From Nemertoderma westbladi (lineage: Eukaryota > Xenacoelomorpha > Nemertodermatida > Nemertodermatidae), in NCBI GenBank assembly GCA_032718475.1, contig JAUCBJ010006781.1:62001-126000 (forward strand): a stretch of DNA of 64,000 nt. The letters run 5' to 3'. The notes below the pieces were generated by a model that saw only the letters and a program-made list of their open reading frames with translations, searched no databases and had not been told where the DNA came from. Below, one piece after another: positions 10,191 through 21,674 of this stretch (positions are counted from its first letter, which is position 1; every line of letters begins with the position of its first letter). A program made the translations under genes and the position numbers.

Positions 10191-11799
10191 TCTGTACAAT
10201 CTGATCAGGTTTACACGCCTTCTGTTCAATACTGGCCTACAAACAAATAAAACTTGACAGAAATAAGTAAAATCTCAATAAAAAACCAGGGCTGCAGTCC
10301 CTGATTAATTATTAAGGCCTACTGGTATATAATTATCAAAATCGAATAATACTGCTGTACCTATACTGCTGTAGGTACCGGTCCGGATGATCAGGCAGTC
10401 AGGCCTACTGGTTACCGATCGACCGGTACTTTCGACTAGATTGCTTACACCGCAATCCAGAAGCAATATCTGTTATTGTTTGCGCTTTTAAAGACCTTTG
10501 ACAGTTTAACCTGCCAAAATTAGAATGTCTTTTGGATGATAGATAGTCTTTAGCCTATGACGAGTATTTGATACACTACATTAGCCGAAGCCAGTCTATG
10601 CGCAATCATTCACCCGTTGGATATACCCGGGAGACTGAGTTCGGGGCTTAATGATTGATGGTGTAAGCCTACTGTATTATTCGACTGATCGTAATATATA
10701 ATCTCTGACAAATATTATTCACTTTCGGGAAATATTAACAGTTCCTTTAGGACGTGGCGCTCTAAATATATAAACAGAGTTATGACTTAAACTAGTCACA
10801 ACGAAAAGGCTATAGATTCACGTATATGGCACATTCTTTAGGAGATGTTTTGTTATCAGTTACACTCATACACAATGCTGCACAATACTGCACACTAATC
10901 TGCCGACCTTCACTAAATTTGGTCACGTATAAAGAGAGCAACAGACAATTTATGTTGGGCATATGAAATAGCATTAGATTCACTTCAAACCACTCAACAC
11001 AGGTCGCAATCGTTTATCTGTAACCGGTCTCTCTAACCTTTAGTATATCAAGAAGGTGGGGTGTCTGACTATTGATCAGTATTCCGATATAATATTTCAT
11101 CAACCAATATAATGAATAACCGACAGTAAAAGCAGTAATATTAATGTATAAATGATTATTAAGTGAATGAGTTAACTTGTGTAACTCGTGTTTCGATTGA
11201 TAACAGATATACGTTCTATAATTGAGCCTACTAATGTAAGACTAAAGACTGAAAACACGGAGGTGCCAAAAGCCGGTTCTTAGGCTCTGGGCAAAAACAT
11301 AACACTGAACACTGATAAGAATAACCTTATTTACAAAGGCTTCCACCCACCACAGAGAATGAGCATAAAGATAGGAAATTCAGTTCAGTAGATCTGTGAT
11401 AGGTCGAAATCAAAACTAACTCAAATCCTATTGGCAGATACAGAAAGTTGCAACGTGGCAATATCAGCCGTTAGCCGTCGTCATGGTAGCGACACTGTTT
11501 TCAAGAGTATCGAGCCTTTTACGTCACGAAATTGCAGATTATGTCCTCTAAAGTACAAATACAGAAGAAATGGCTTTTATGTCCTCCAAAACACCAGTAC
11601 AGCAAGGACACGGCCCTTTTATGCCTGGTAAACCAACCACAGAGTACTTTACGGGGATAATAACCGGCTAATTACGCAAAAGCTTTTACAAGGGGGTGGC
11701 ATTTCAAATCTCAAATTTTGCAAAAGATGCACCGCAAATTTGACTAATTATATGGTTGGGTAATTACTGCTATTCTACACTAGAAGGGAGCCTTTTCGA

Positions 11800-11820
11800 C
11801 CCCCCCCCCCCCCCCCCCCC
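11800..11820. repeat. Poly-C run, 21 nt
   Basis: Twenty-one consecutive C residues are followed by GGGTTTAAAAAGTTAAAG. The following sequence (AGTTAAAG, then GCAATAAAC) loosely resembles that after the poly-C run at 21322, so the tract may mark the end of a repeat family. Confidence 0.9.
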
Positions 11821-12368
11821 GGGTTTAAAAAGTTAAAGCAATCATGCAATAAACTAGCCTGACTTCCTAATAACTGCAGCTAAAAAATAAGCAACGCACA
11901 AACGTTTTTTAAATGACCAACAAACCTATAAAAAACACAGCTATCTTACCTTTAAAACAAGAGGCAATGGGAGATACGTAATAGTTTATACTCAAAGATA
12001 ACTAACTAGGTAACTATACAGATAGTATATAAGTCTTATCTTAATCAACTAATTCAGTATCTCCAACAAACAATCTATACAGTCAGCATTCCTCTTCACG
12101 AACTGCAGTAACTAAGACACTAATTAATCTCCAACAAACAAAGACAGTATCTCAATTCGATTTCAATAATCTATATGCGTCCGAAAACGAGGCCTCCTTT
12201 ATAGTAGCTATTGAGAAGCAAGTCCTTCATATCATTTTCAGAATAAATGTGGTAAGGAACCATCATCTGGTAAGCACAAGTAGAGTAACTTAAACGGCAT
12301 TTGCAATTCACTTCACTACACTCTTTAAACATTATGAATAGCCGGGGTATAAACGAGGGGGTTACTGA

Positions 12369-13105
12369 TCAAAATAGCCATTTAAACAGAGCATCCTTCG
12401 ACAAACTCAGATTTCCAACAACTAACTGTGTGGATTCCAGGTCGGTTAAAATAGAACTCATCCAATACCGGATGTCGGTTTCCTTGTTGAACGAATTCGA
12501 GCCAGCTACAGAGCGGTTCATACAAGTAGCACTATCCCATATCTTGGCAAGCTTTAAGACCGGTGGTGGAACACACAAAAACTTATATAATATACATTTC
12601 TTAAGGTTCACTTTGCTAACGACTTTAAGAAACTCATCTTTCAGTGGGTCAATTGCTCCTTTATTTTTTAATATAAGCGATTGCAAAAATAATTCTGAAA
12701 TTCTCCGTTTATCTGCCAATGTTGGATTCTGTGGAATCAGAATGCCGGCCTCAATGCATTGCTCTCTAACTTCTTCTGAAAAGACGCCCGCCAAGATATC
12801 ATTCGAAATAATATTTGGCACCTTACCAACTCCTTCTAAAAAATTCAAACAATTTGACCACTCATCGAACACAATATACCTGCTCACAATAGGATGCAGG
12901 ATGCTAAGCAACTGTTCGCCGTGTAGAAGAATGCTACCAATAATTTTACCGATTTTACCAATCTCCTTTAATTCTGTAGTAGTAAATTTTGTCATTTTCT
13001 TGACATCATATTGTTTAGCAACAGAATCTTCTTCTATAACCGCGACATCGGAATCAATTACATCATCCGGGCTAGCTTCAAGAATGTTAATTAGAATGCT
13101 TCAAG
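12369..13105 (-). CDS. Unidentified ORF, about 208-245 codons
   Basis: I do not recognise this protein. The frame from the ATG at 12995 has 208 codons and ends at 12369. It stays open upstream to about 13105, giving an acidic leader rich in D and E. The product looks soluble and mostly helical, rich in K, E, I and L, with one VPPP turn near residue 143. The opposite strand is also open (12301-13131, 276 codons) but its composition looks like an antisense shadow. No splice sites or transposon motifs were recognised. It could be an exon, a fragment of a mobile element, or chance. The CTCGCGAG array starts immediately upstream of it. Confidence 0.3.
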
Positions 13106-13114
13106 AATTAATTA

Positions 13115-13627
13115 TTTTCTCGCGAGTTTAATAATTTATCTCGCGAGTTTAAACATTTATCTCACGAGATTAATAATTTTATCGCGAGTTTAATAATTTA
13201 TCTCGCGAGTTTAAACATTTATCTCGCGAGATTATTTATTTTCTCGCAAGTTTAATCATTTATCTCGCGAGTTTAATTAATTTCTCGCGAGATTAATGAT
13301 TTTCTCGCGAGTTTAATCATTTACCTCGCGAGATTAATTATTTTCTCGCGAGTTTAATCATTTATCTCGCGAGATTAATTAATTTCTCGCGAGTTTAATA
13401 ATTTATCTCGCGAGATTAATTATTTTCTCGCGAGTTTAATCATTTATTTCGCGAGATTATTTATTATTTATTATAATTTTATAATTATAATTTATCACGA
13501 GATTATTCTTTATAATTGTCTCGCGAGTTTAATGATTTTTTTCGCGAGTTTAATTATTTTCTCGCGAGTTTAATAATTTTCTCGCGAGTTTAATAATTTT
13601 CTCGCGAGTTTAATCATTTATCTCGGG
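13115..13627. repeat. ~20-21-bp satellite with CTCGCGAG palindrome, ~24 units
   Basis: About two dozen units of the form TTAAT.ATTT.TCTCGCGAG follow one another with spacings of 20-22 bp. The CGCG core is kept in almost every unit while the rest is pure A/T. Several units carry the full TCTCGCGAGA palindrome. A short AT-rich break lies near 13455-13495. Spacing is close to two helical turns, so the CGCG cores face the same side of the DNA. Confidence 0.93.
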
Positions 13628-13706
13628 ACTAAATTCAGAAGAATATCAAGGGGAATTAAAATGTCGAATAAAAATACTAAAAGTATGCCATATAATACTT
13701 CCCAAG

Positions 13707-14104
13707 TTGCAAACACATGTCCAGGGTCTTCATTTGATTGTAATAGATCACGAAAGTCTGCCATTATTTGGTAAGCATTGGCTTGACGAGTTAGTAATAG
13801 GAGTCGTTCAATTACGTCATGATATGACAAGAGATGTACCAGTCAAATCCAATTACTCCTCCAAAGACTGCCTATCAAATATCAAATATGATTTTGCTGA
13901 TGTATTTACAGTACATTATCCTTATACAGATATCGCAAGCTACATTTTCATTACAAGATAACAACACCAAACCACGTTTCTTCAATTGTCATCGATAGCT
14001 CATGGATACAAAGATAAAGTCTAAGAAATTTTACAAGAAGATATAGAAAAAGGAATTTTATGCAGTTATAGCAACAACGAATGGCAAACTAAAAGTCTGT
14101 GATG
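13707..14104 (+). pseudogene. Ty3/gypsy pol remnant: protease end to start of RT
   Basis: The plus-strand frame from 13707 resembles the linker between protease and reverse transcriptase of Ty3/gypsy elements. LPLFGKHWL corresponds to the family's PLLGRDWL block, and DFADVF matches the usual 'F.DVF' block. Further on, after stop codons, ILQEDIEKGIL and NNEW match the EEG(I/L)..S.W motif that opens the RT. At least two stops interrupt it. The match ends at 14104, where a minisatellite begins, so the RT core and RNase H are missing. Confidence 0.7.
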
Positions 14105-14121
14105 ATTAAATTTGAAGTTAG

Positions 14122-14775
14122 GAGAATTCCGACCCAGAAAATTCCGACCCGGACAATTCCGACCCGGACAATTCTGACTCATTCAAAGATCTAATGAAAT
14201 TTTCATGGGTCGGATTTGTCCGGGTCGGAATTGTATGGGTCGGAATTGTCCGGGTCGGAATTGTCCGGGTCGGAATTGTCCGGGTCGGAATTGTCCGGGT
14301 CGGAATTGTCCGGGTCGTAATTGTCCGGGTCGGAATTGTCCGGGTCGGATTTGTCCGGGTCGGATTTGTCCGGGTCGTAATTGTCCGGGTCGGAATTGTC
14401 CGGGTCGTAATAGTCCGGGTCGGAATTGTACGGGTCGGAATTGTCCGGCGGAATTGTCCGGGTCGTAATTGTCTGGGTAGCAATTGTCCGGGTCGGATTT
14501 GACCAGGTCGTAATTGTCCGGGTCGGAATTGTCCGGGTCGGAATTGTCCGGGTCGGATTTGTCCGGGTCGTAATAGTCCGGGTCGGAATTGTACGGGTCG
14601 GAATTGTCCGGCGGAATTGTCCAGGTCGGAATTGTCCGGGTTAGGATTTGTCCGGGTCGTAATAGTCCGGGTTGGTATTGTACAGGTCGGAATTGTCCGG
14701 CAGAATTGTCCGGGTCGGAATTGTCCGGGTCGGATTTGTCCAGGTCGTAATTGTCCGGGTCGGAATAGTACGACG
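14122..14775. repeat. 15-bp minisatellite (GTCCGGGTCGGAATT), with an inverted head
   Basis: About 40 units of 15 bp (GTCCGGGTCGGAATT and variants such as GTCCGGCGGAATT) run from 14205 to 14775. The first three units, 14122-14175, are in the opposite orientation and are separated from the rest by about 30 bp of unrelated sequence, so the left end can fold back. Long open frames here are artefacts of a unit length divisible by three. The array sits between the broken gypsy sequence and a LINE fragment. Confidence 0.95.
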
Positions 14776-14804
14776 CTGAGTGTCGTCAACTAAAGAGTTC
14801 ACTA

Positions 14805-16800
14805 ATGGTAGCAATGCGAGCTCGCAACGTATCGACAGGCGACAACCAGCGTTTTTGGAACCTACGCAAAGAGTATAAACAGGTTATAAAATCAAAGCGA
14901 TCACAGTACGACGAGAACCAACTCCTCGATAAGATAAACCGAGCTGAAGTGAAGCCGTGGTCTCTTTTTCAAACGCACATTCCCACTGTAGCACCCATTG
15001 ATACAACCAAACTCGAAACCCATTTCACTAATTTATTTAGCGAGCCGAATAATCTGCCAAACTGCCCACAGATCCCTACAACAAGCAATTCCGAGCTCGA
15101 CGCCGATGAATGGTTCAACAATGACTTTACAACGAACGAGGTTCTGGAGGCCATCTCAGAATCGACAAACAACAAATCGTGTGGACTAGACCAAATCTTC
15201 TACGAACACTTAAAACTTGTGGCGCCATTTATTATAACCTTTCTCACGATACTATATAACGTATGTCTCCACCTCGGAAGAATCCCAGTGGCCTGGGAAC
15301 AGAGTTTAATTAAAATTTTGTACAAGGCCACCGGAGCAATTACAAACCCTGATAACTACAGCGGCATTGCCTTGCTTTCGGTTTTCTTTAAAGTTCTAAC
15401 CGCGATTATAAACAAGCGAGTACGCAAAGAAATAAAGAACCGCATCCCTGACGTCCAGTATGGCTTTGTGCCGGGTAAGTCAACTCGCCACGCAGCCGAT
15501 AAACTACTCTCCGACATATCCTCCAGCAAACACACCACACCTTTGCAGCTTTCGACGACTTTCGTAAAGCCTTCGATGTCGTTAGCAGGGCTATGCTACT
15601 CTATAAATTATACAGTTTCGGTATCAAAGGGAAATTATTAAATATCATCAGAGACATACTAGACAACTGGATTCAGGTTTACGACGGTCTAAGTTTATCC
15701 AACATCATCCACCAACTACGAGGTATATTACAGGGGGACTGCTTTTCGCCAACTGCCTTCATTATATTTATAACAGACCTAGCTTGTGCAATCCGAATAG
15801 CTACCGACCTCGTTAAACTAATATTTTACGCCGATGACTTAGTGCTCTACTCCGACAACCGCGAAGAACTACAGCGCGCCCTTAATGCCTTACACAGCTG
15901 GTGTCTAATCAATGGTATGACAGTCAATCTTAAAAAGTTCAATCTTAAATTATAAAGTTTCGAAGAGCCGGTCGCCTCGCCCTTTCTGATAAATTCACCT
16001 ATGATGGGAAAATAATTGAAATCGTAAACAAATATGAATATCTCGGTTTAATTCTACAACCTTCTCAATGTTTCTCAGAACACATCCAGCAAAAGAAAAT
16101 ATAGGCTCACTCAATTACTGGCTCCATGCGACACCTCCCGCTTCTCTCAATCGAAACAGGACTAGAAATATTTAACATGAAAATCTACTCCGCAGCACTA
16201 TATCTCATAACATCGTATGGCAAATATCTTTCTTTCAAAAATCTAAAGGAACTGGACAAAATTAAAACAAGTTATATCAAGAGAATGTTGTCACTGCACT
16301 CGTCATCCTCCTCCACTCTCGCTTTAATGTTAGTTGGGGAAATCTCTCTAATGGAAACCGTCATAAATAAATACCCGGACCTAATCACTGCCAACGTCCG
16401 CACATCATACCTCGATTTCCGGCGCAAACGCGAAGCCAACGTCATATCGGAAGGCTACCTAAACGGCCCTGCCTTTGCTTGTTCCGTATGGAAGCAACCG
16501 GGCCAACAGACACGCCACCACATCACCCGGGCCACGTCGCACGGATTCCACCATCTGATCTGCGCCACCAACACTCGCTTCCACACCATCTCTGTAGACT
16601 GTCTGTGCCGCCACTGCCACAACCAATGTGGGAACCGCTACCACGCCCTTAACTGAGCCGCTTGTCCCAACCTCGCACTTCTCGCCTCGACCATTAACTT
16701 AAGAAACTAATATTTATTTTATTTTATATCCATTTTACTGTTAAAATAATATTGATTTTACCGAATTTCATTTACCCCGTTGCGGAGTGTATATTATTAT
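14805..16800 (+). pseudogene. Decayed non-LTR retrotransposon (LINE), RT and C-terminal zinc motif
   Basis: Three plus-strand frames make up one 5'-truncated LINE. 14805-15540 gives the region before the RT and its first blocks (SCGLDQ, NYSGIALLS, YGFVPGKST). After a frameshift, 15560-15955 carries RKAFDVVSR, the block ILQGDCFSP, and the catalytic FYADDLVLYS. After another break, 16126-16656 gives the C-terminal domain ending in a cysteine/histidine cluster (CRHCHNQCGNRYH). A short ATT-rich tail near 16785-16800 may mark its 3' end. The endonuclease domain is missing, and the clade is uncertain. The element is dead and appears to lie inside the gypsy element. Confidence 0.85.
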
Positions 16801-16816
16801 TAATGGATATGTAGAT

Positions 16817-17480
16817 ATGAAACAAATGAAGGAGTTAGCGCGTGATGTAGTGTGGTGGCCTGGTCCCAATAGAGACAATGAGTTTATACTTCTTTAAATC
16901 CAATGCCTGAACCCCGTGAAGCATTTGATAGAATTCATTCAGAATTTCCGGCATTTGAAGGATCAACACTTTCTGGCATTATCTGCACTAAGACGAAATG
17001 GTCACGAGTTATCGCTGTGAAAACAAATCCAACTTCTCAAACTGTTATTAAAGAAAGCCGTGGTTTCTCCGCTGATTTCTCTGTCCCTCGCATTGTGGAT
17101 TCCGATAATGTGCCGCAATTTCGATGTGATTAGTTTGCAGATTTTCTGAAAGAAAATGGTATCACACACTGTCTATCACCAGCATATAAGCCAAATTGTA
17201 ATGGGGCATCGGAAAGACTAGTACAGTCTTTTAAACAACATTAAAAATAAACTGGCTGAATCAAATCTAAACATTCAGGAGAAAGTGTCAACTTATCTGT
17301 CAACATCACAACCAAGAGTAAAGTAACGGTCTCAGCCTCGCTGAAATGGTATTTGAAGGAAGGAAAACCCGCCTAAATCGACTTTTAGAATTCCCTTTCA
17401 AACCCAATCCGACCAACAACATTCTTACTAATTTCAACGAAGGAGATGCTATATAGGTTCGAAATTTTTCTCGAATCAAT
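16817..17480 (+). pseudogene. Ty3/gypsy integrase remnant
   Basis: Frame-shifted plus-strand pieces match a Ty3/gypsy integrase. 16817-16895 gives MKELARDVVWWPG, the family's zinc-finger end. 16903-17133 gives the core (RIHSEF, KWSRVIAVK, DSDNVPQF), with the family's DNG degraded to DNV. After a stop, FLKENGITHCLSPAYKPNCNGASERL supplies the 'H..S.PYHP..NG..ER' block with the catalytic E (first half to 17175, second to 17220). MVFEGRKTRLNRLLEF near 17345-17395 matches the C-terminal part. Several stops and frameshifts break it. It is probably the other half of the element at 13707. Confidence 0.82.
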
Positions 17481-17603
17481 AACAAGGAAAACAAGGGGTT
17501 ACCTGCTGGTTACCTATTTTTGGATTCAGCAACTTACACTAAACATTGGAATTCTAGAATACTATATGGAACTTCTAAAAATTCGTAGCTTATTTTCTCA
17601 TTT

Positions 17604-18043
17604 AAGGCCATGATACACCACAGGAGCGGCGAGCGGCAGCGGCGAGCGGCTGCGGCGAGCGGCCGCGGCAAGCGGCAGCGGTGTGCAGCAGCGGCGAGCG
17701 GCCGCGGCAAGTGGCAGCGGCGAGCGGCAGCGGCGAGCGGCCACAGCAAGCGGCAGCGGCGAGCGGCAGCAGCGAGCAGCCGCGGTAAGCGGCAGCGGCC
17801 GTGGCAAGCAGCCGCGGCAAGCGGCAGCGGCGAGCGGCAGCGGCAAGCGGCAGCGGCGAGCGGCCACTTTTTAAAAATAGAACACATTATTTTCTATGGG
17901 TGATGATACACCACAAATTACACCACCGCTCGCCGCTCCTCTGGTGTATCCAATCAAAAGTCGCCGCTCACAGTGGCCGCTCGCCGCGGCCACCCGCCGC
18001 TGCCGCTCGCTGCTCCTGTGGTGTATCATGGCCTTTAGGTAGT
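17604..18043. mobile_element. GC-rich foldback MITE with TTA target duplication
   Basis: The ends are inverted repeats: AGGCCATGATACACCACAGG at 17607 and its complement CCTGTGGTGTATCATGGCCT ending near 18038, both flanked by TTA. A TTA duplication fits the PIF/Harbinger superfamily. The left arm contains a 12-13-bp GC-rich minisatellite (GAGCGGCAGCGGC and variants) from 17624 to about 17867. The right arm has a shorter stretch in the complementary orientation. A second partial end (TGATACACCAC at 17904, GGTGTATCC near 17943) lies in the middle. No transposase is encoded, and the overlapping open frames are not genes. Confidence 0.8.
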
Positions 18044-18426
18044 GATATATTTCTCAATCCCTTGGTTTTTTGAACTGAACAATTTCCAGAGGGGATGTTG
18101 TTAGGTGTTTATACTGTACTGTACAGTGTATATTAGACCTTTGCATATATTAGATTACCAGTACCGCAATATGAAATACAGAAATATACACATGAAGCAA
18201 GTCGGAGAGTGAAATCATACTGGTTGTTGTTCAATTACTCCTCACATAAATTGTTAGCATATTATGGAAGAGGACGCCTAAAAATCCGTTTCTTAGCAAC
18301 GCTTTGAACAAATTGATTACTACAATAGACCCAATAAAAGACAGTCAGATCCAGATATCGGTCGGAACATACAGGAAATCAAATACGAAATAACAAGTCT
18401 TTAGATGGGATAGATTATTAACCTTA

Positions 18427-18454
18427 GCCCATGTAGCCCCATGGCTACATGGGC
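18427..18454. other. Perfect 12-bp hairpin with 4-nt loop
   Basis: GCCCATGTAGCC (18427-18438) is followed by CCAT and then its exact complement GGCTACATGGGC (18443-18454). Its function is unknown. The first eight bases recur in the hairpin at 60863. Confidence 0.85.
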
Positions 18455-18599
18455 CCATGTACCGAAACAAAACGGATAATTTGTTTAAAATCTCTGATGG
18501 GCGGCTATGATACTATTAAATATTTTGTTAGCATCCTTATAAAATACATGGAAAGAAAAGTAGGCCTACACTAAGCAAGCACATGCATTCATACTAAAA

Positions 18600-18850
18600 A
18601 TATTCAAAATTTATTCGAATGTTAATAATAGTTTGATAGCTGCATGCAGAATATTTGACGAGTAACTCAGTTATTGTTACATGAACCTTATTGCGGCATT
18701 CGAGCTACTTTAGCAACTTTTATTCATAAATCTCGTTAAGTGCACTTTGTACATCTGCTAAAATGGTTCATGTTTATTTAATTAAAATCCATTATCAGCC
18801 GCTCTAAGCCACGATGAGGCTCTTCCTAGGCGGTAATTTGATTGTTCTTC
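18600..18850. repeat. Dispersed repeat, copy 1
   Basis: This 250-bp stretch is similar to two pieces found further right, 21234-21280 and 22569-22762. Shared blocks include ATTCGAATG, AGTTTGA.AGCT, TTATTGCGGCATTC, TTAAGTGCACTTTG and a CATTATC.GCC.GCTCT block. The level is roughly 70 percent by eye. No ORF and no clear terminal repeats are visible. Confidence 0.7.
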
Positions 18851-19290
18851 AAATATGTATCACTACCACACTGATGATAGTTTGAGTGGTAGAGCTAACC
18901 AAGATTTCCATGGAATTTCTCAAAAGCAAGAACTAAGCGAACTCCTACAATTACTACGTTTATATTTTGGCATTGTTGCTGTTTCGCAGCTGTGAAATTT
19001 AATTATTTCTGCTATAAATCAACAATTTATACCAATTTATCAGCGCAGTATTTTATGAAAAATAAAAATCAAGATAAAATGTAAAAACTTAACGTTTTTT
19101 ATCAATATAATAAACTTTTATTGACGAAAATATAGTGATTGGTTACTGCTTTACCCAATCGGAGCTTCGCTTCTTACGGAACGGCTCCAAGGTTTTGGAC
19201 CGGGGAGGAGCCCAGGTCCAAATGAAATATATCAACTGGAACTGCTCGCGGTCGAGTGCTAGAATCCTGGACGTCTGATTGGCTATTAAG
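18851..19290. other. No feature recognised
   Basis: AT-rich sequence without a convincing ORF. A short block near 19095-19145 (ACGAAAATATAGTGATTGG) recurs in similar form at 24590-24625, hinting at another old repeat. Confidence 0.5.
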
Positions 19291-19720
19291 GTACACCATT
19301 TTCGGACAACTCTTGGATATATCACTCTCAGCGTTTCAAAATTGTTTGGTTTTGGCTAAAATTTGGCATATAGGTGCCTAAGATGCTATTCTACATGACA
19401 GGTCAGAAAAAAAATATCGCTATTTAATATTAGTTAAAACTAGTTAACAATAAAAAAAAACTTGGTTGCCTTAAAACCCTAAGACTTTTATAGTTTTGAA
19501 TCTAATCACATGGAAGTCTTTTTATATGATAGATCAAAGATGGGGCAACATAACTATCAGGCGAAATTTTGTTAAAATAATTCTGCACCGCTAGGTGGCG
19601 CTGCAAATTTATGCAAATTTTTAGGTTTTTTATAAATAGTATTAAATTTTATTAACAAAAAATTTCGAAAAGTTGTAATTGACCATTTCGACATATTTTG
19701 GACCAAAATGGTGTACCCCC
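19289..19720. mobile_element. Probable MITE with GGTACACCATTTT terminal inverted repeats
   Basis: GGTACACCATTTT at 19290-19302 is matched in inverted orientation by AAAATGGTGTACC near 19705-19717. The interior of about 400 bp is AT-rich and non-coding, with one short block GCTAGGTGGCGCTGC. The right end runs straight into a poly-C tract. Another GTACACCATTTT occurs at 21219. The transposon class cannot be assigned. Confidence 0.55.
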
Positions 19721-19734
19721 CCCCCCCCCCCCCC
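19716..19734. repeat. Poly-C run, 19 nt
   Basis: Nineteen C residues directly follow the right inverted repeat of the probable MITE. Confidence 0.9.
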
Positions 19735-21230
19735 TTAAACATATTGTAGCGGCCCACAAGTGCATTGTACTCCGTTTTGGTGCAAAATAGTAAAATATCA
19801 TACCAGTATAGTATACGATTATCTTATGTTACAGTGGATTACTAAAAACCGATGTTGTTGACTGTAGAGATTTAGGTGTTATGATTTAAAGCTTCATCAG
19901 CATTGAATGAACAAGCAGCAAAAGTTTTTAAATATTCAATTTTTTTTCCGGTGTTTTTAATGTTCTATTTTAATATATTTATTAACTGCGTATAAATCCT
20001 ACGTATTACCTCTAGTAGAATCATCCACTACTCCCCAAGTTTGGTATCATCCAATAATTTGAGATATAAATTAATTGAAATCGAAAGTTTGCAGCCCTAT
20101 TTCACCCGCAGGATATTTGCTCGATGTGGATTGGGTGCTCATAGTAACTTGAGGTTATTAATTTGATCTAAAAATGATTTTATTGCATTAACCATAAATT
20201 TATTCATTTAATTCGACTAGTCACTTTTTTAACATGTGCAATTATTTCAGATTCAAGAAGTTTTCAAATATTTTATATTACACAATATTGTCGCTCTAAA
20301 TTACAGATCAACCATTATGTTTTTTGTAATCGAGTTGTTTCAGTTTGGAATCATTTATTTTCAAACAAATCATGCTATCTACGCCAAAATACATCTTTAT
20401 TTCCCGTCTCAAAATTACTAACTTGCGGTAAACCTGCTGCTACATTTTATTGTAAATTTAATTGTAAACTTAAATAAAATTAAATTTAATTGTAAATTTA
20501 ATTGTAACATTTTATTGTAAATTTAATATATCGAATTATATAATTATTGTATTTTTGTTTATTGAGTGTAATTATTTCATCACATACTGTTACAGCTACA
20601 GGCCTACTATATTGTTTCCTCCCACGAATGTCGAATCTGCTTTATTCTTGTTGAACGTGTAGAATTCTACATATAATAGAAGATGGTTTTTTATATTCGA
20701 ATCCTTTTCATGTTTTTAAAATCTTCACACCTATACATTCCCTTTACCAAGCTTAGAAATCTTCTCTAAAATGCTAAATTACAACACAAATTATGACTGA
20801 CTGGTACTAATAATGCATGGTACAGTAGGCCTAATATTAGAAGGATCAGTTTTATATAGTCATACATTAAGCCATGCTCTGGTCAATGTCGTCGTGGTGT
20901 CAAAGACAATATCCTTTCAACCAAATCTTATGGTTCCGTCTCAACACCGAAATCACAAAAAACTCTCAACAAATCACACTGCCACTGGAGCGAGTCGGTG
21001 GTAAAGGCTGCCGCTCCACTGCTGACTGGTTGAGTGCGACCGTTCGTTTCTAATTGAGCGATTAACGGGATCCTATCTCGGAGAAGAGTAGAACACAAAA
21101 GCGGCATACCTTGATCTATTGCACTTCTAGTATTCTCACCATGACAGGATATATATTTACTAACTTAGATACTACAGTATCATGATGAAAACGCAATGCC
21201 AATGACACTTAAAAAATGTACACCATTTTT
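19735..21230. other. No gene recognised; AT-rich
   Basis: No convincing coding frame. Short internal repeats of TAAATTTAATTGTAA occur at 20440-20530. Confidence 0.5.
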
Positions 21231-21321
21231 TGTTGAAAATCTATTCGAATGCTCACGTAGTTTGACAGCTATGCAGACTAAATTACAACAGAATATAGTC
21301 GAACAGGGTGGATCTAGGACA

Positions 21322-21349
21322 CCCCCCCCCCCCCCCCCCCCCCCCCCCC
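21322..21349. repeat. Poly-C run, 28 nt
   Basis: The longest C homopolymer in the window. It is followed by AGTTAAAG, as is the run at 11800 after a few extra bases. Confidence 0.9.
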
Positions 21350-21496
21350 AGTTAAAGTGTTAAAATAAATCTGGGTGCATCAAAGCAATAAACAATAGTT
21401 AACGATGGTTCCAGGAAAAGTTGTATCTAGACAAGTTTTTTCAAAATTATAAAAGAAACATTTTTATAGTCAAATTTTGTTTGTTTTTCTTTTAAT

Positions 21497-21670
21497 TAGG
21501 GGCTGCCGCCCCCAAACCTCCGCTTCTTTTGTTGGGTGCTGCCGCCCCCAAACCCCTGCTTCTATTCTTGGGAGCTGCCGCCCCCAAACCTCCGCTTCTT
21601 TTCTTGGGGGCTGCCGCCCCCAAACCCCCGCTTCTTTTCTTGGGGGTTATTGCCCCCAGACCCCGGCATT
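21497..21670. repeat. 36-bp minisatellite, ~5 copies, hairpin-forming
   Basis: Five units of 36 bp share CTGCCGCCCCCAAACC and CGCTTCTTTTCTTGGG. At unit junctions GGGGGC-TGCC-GCCCCC can form a six-base-pair stem. The last unit is degenerate. Confidence 0.9.
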
Positions 21671-21674
21671 TCCC

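Larger units (their letters stand above)
8307..12300. other. AT-rich 5' flank of the BEL/Pao element, no gene seen
   Basis: About 4 kb without a recognisable coding region. It should contain the BEL/Pao 5' LTR and leader, but nothing matches the sequence at 1-224. It holds the ACCGGT repeats, a 288-bp tandem duplication and a 21-nt poly-C run, which are listed separately. The remainder is AT-rich and unassigned. Confidence 0.5.

Noticed and set aside
10780-10815. TGTGACT on the minus strand as a possible 5' LTR start of the BEL/Pao element
   Set aside because: The sequence after the seven bases does not match the putative 3' LTR at 1-224.
11431-11631. 66-codon plus-strand frame
   Set aside because: Short, no recognisable motif, and in a region full of similar short frames.
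12301-13131. 276-codon plus-strand frame
   Set aside because: It overlaps the minus-strand ORF at 12369-13105, whose composition is more protein-like. The plus frame looks like its antisense shadow.
14122-14775. CRISPR-like regular repeats
   Set aside because: Units are contiguous without unique spacers, and the genome is eukaryotic.
17598-17903. Alanine/arginine-rich frames on both strands
   Set aside because: Products of the GC-rich minisatellite inside the foldback MITE.
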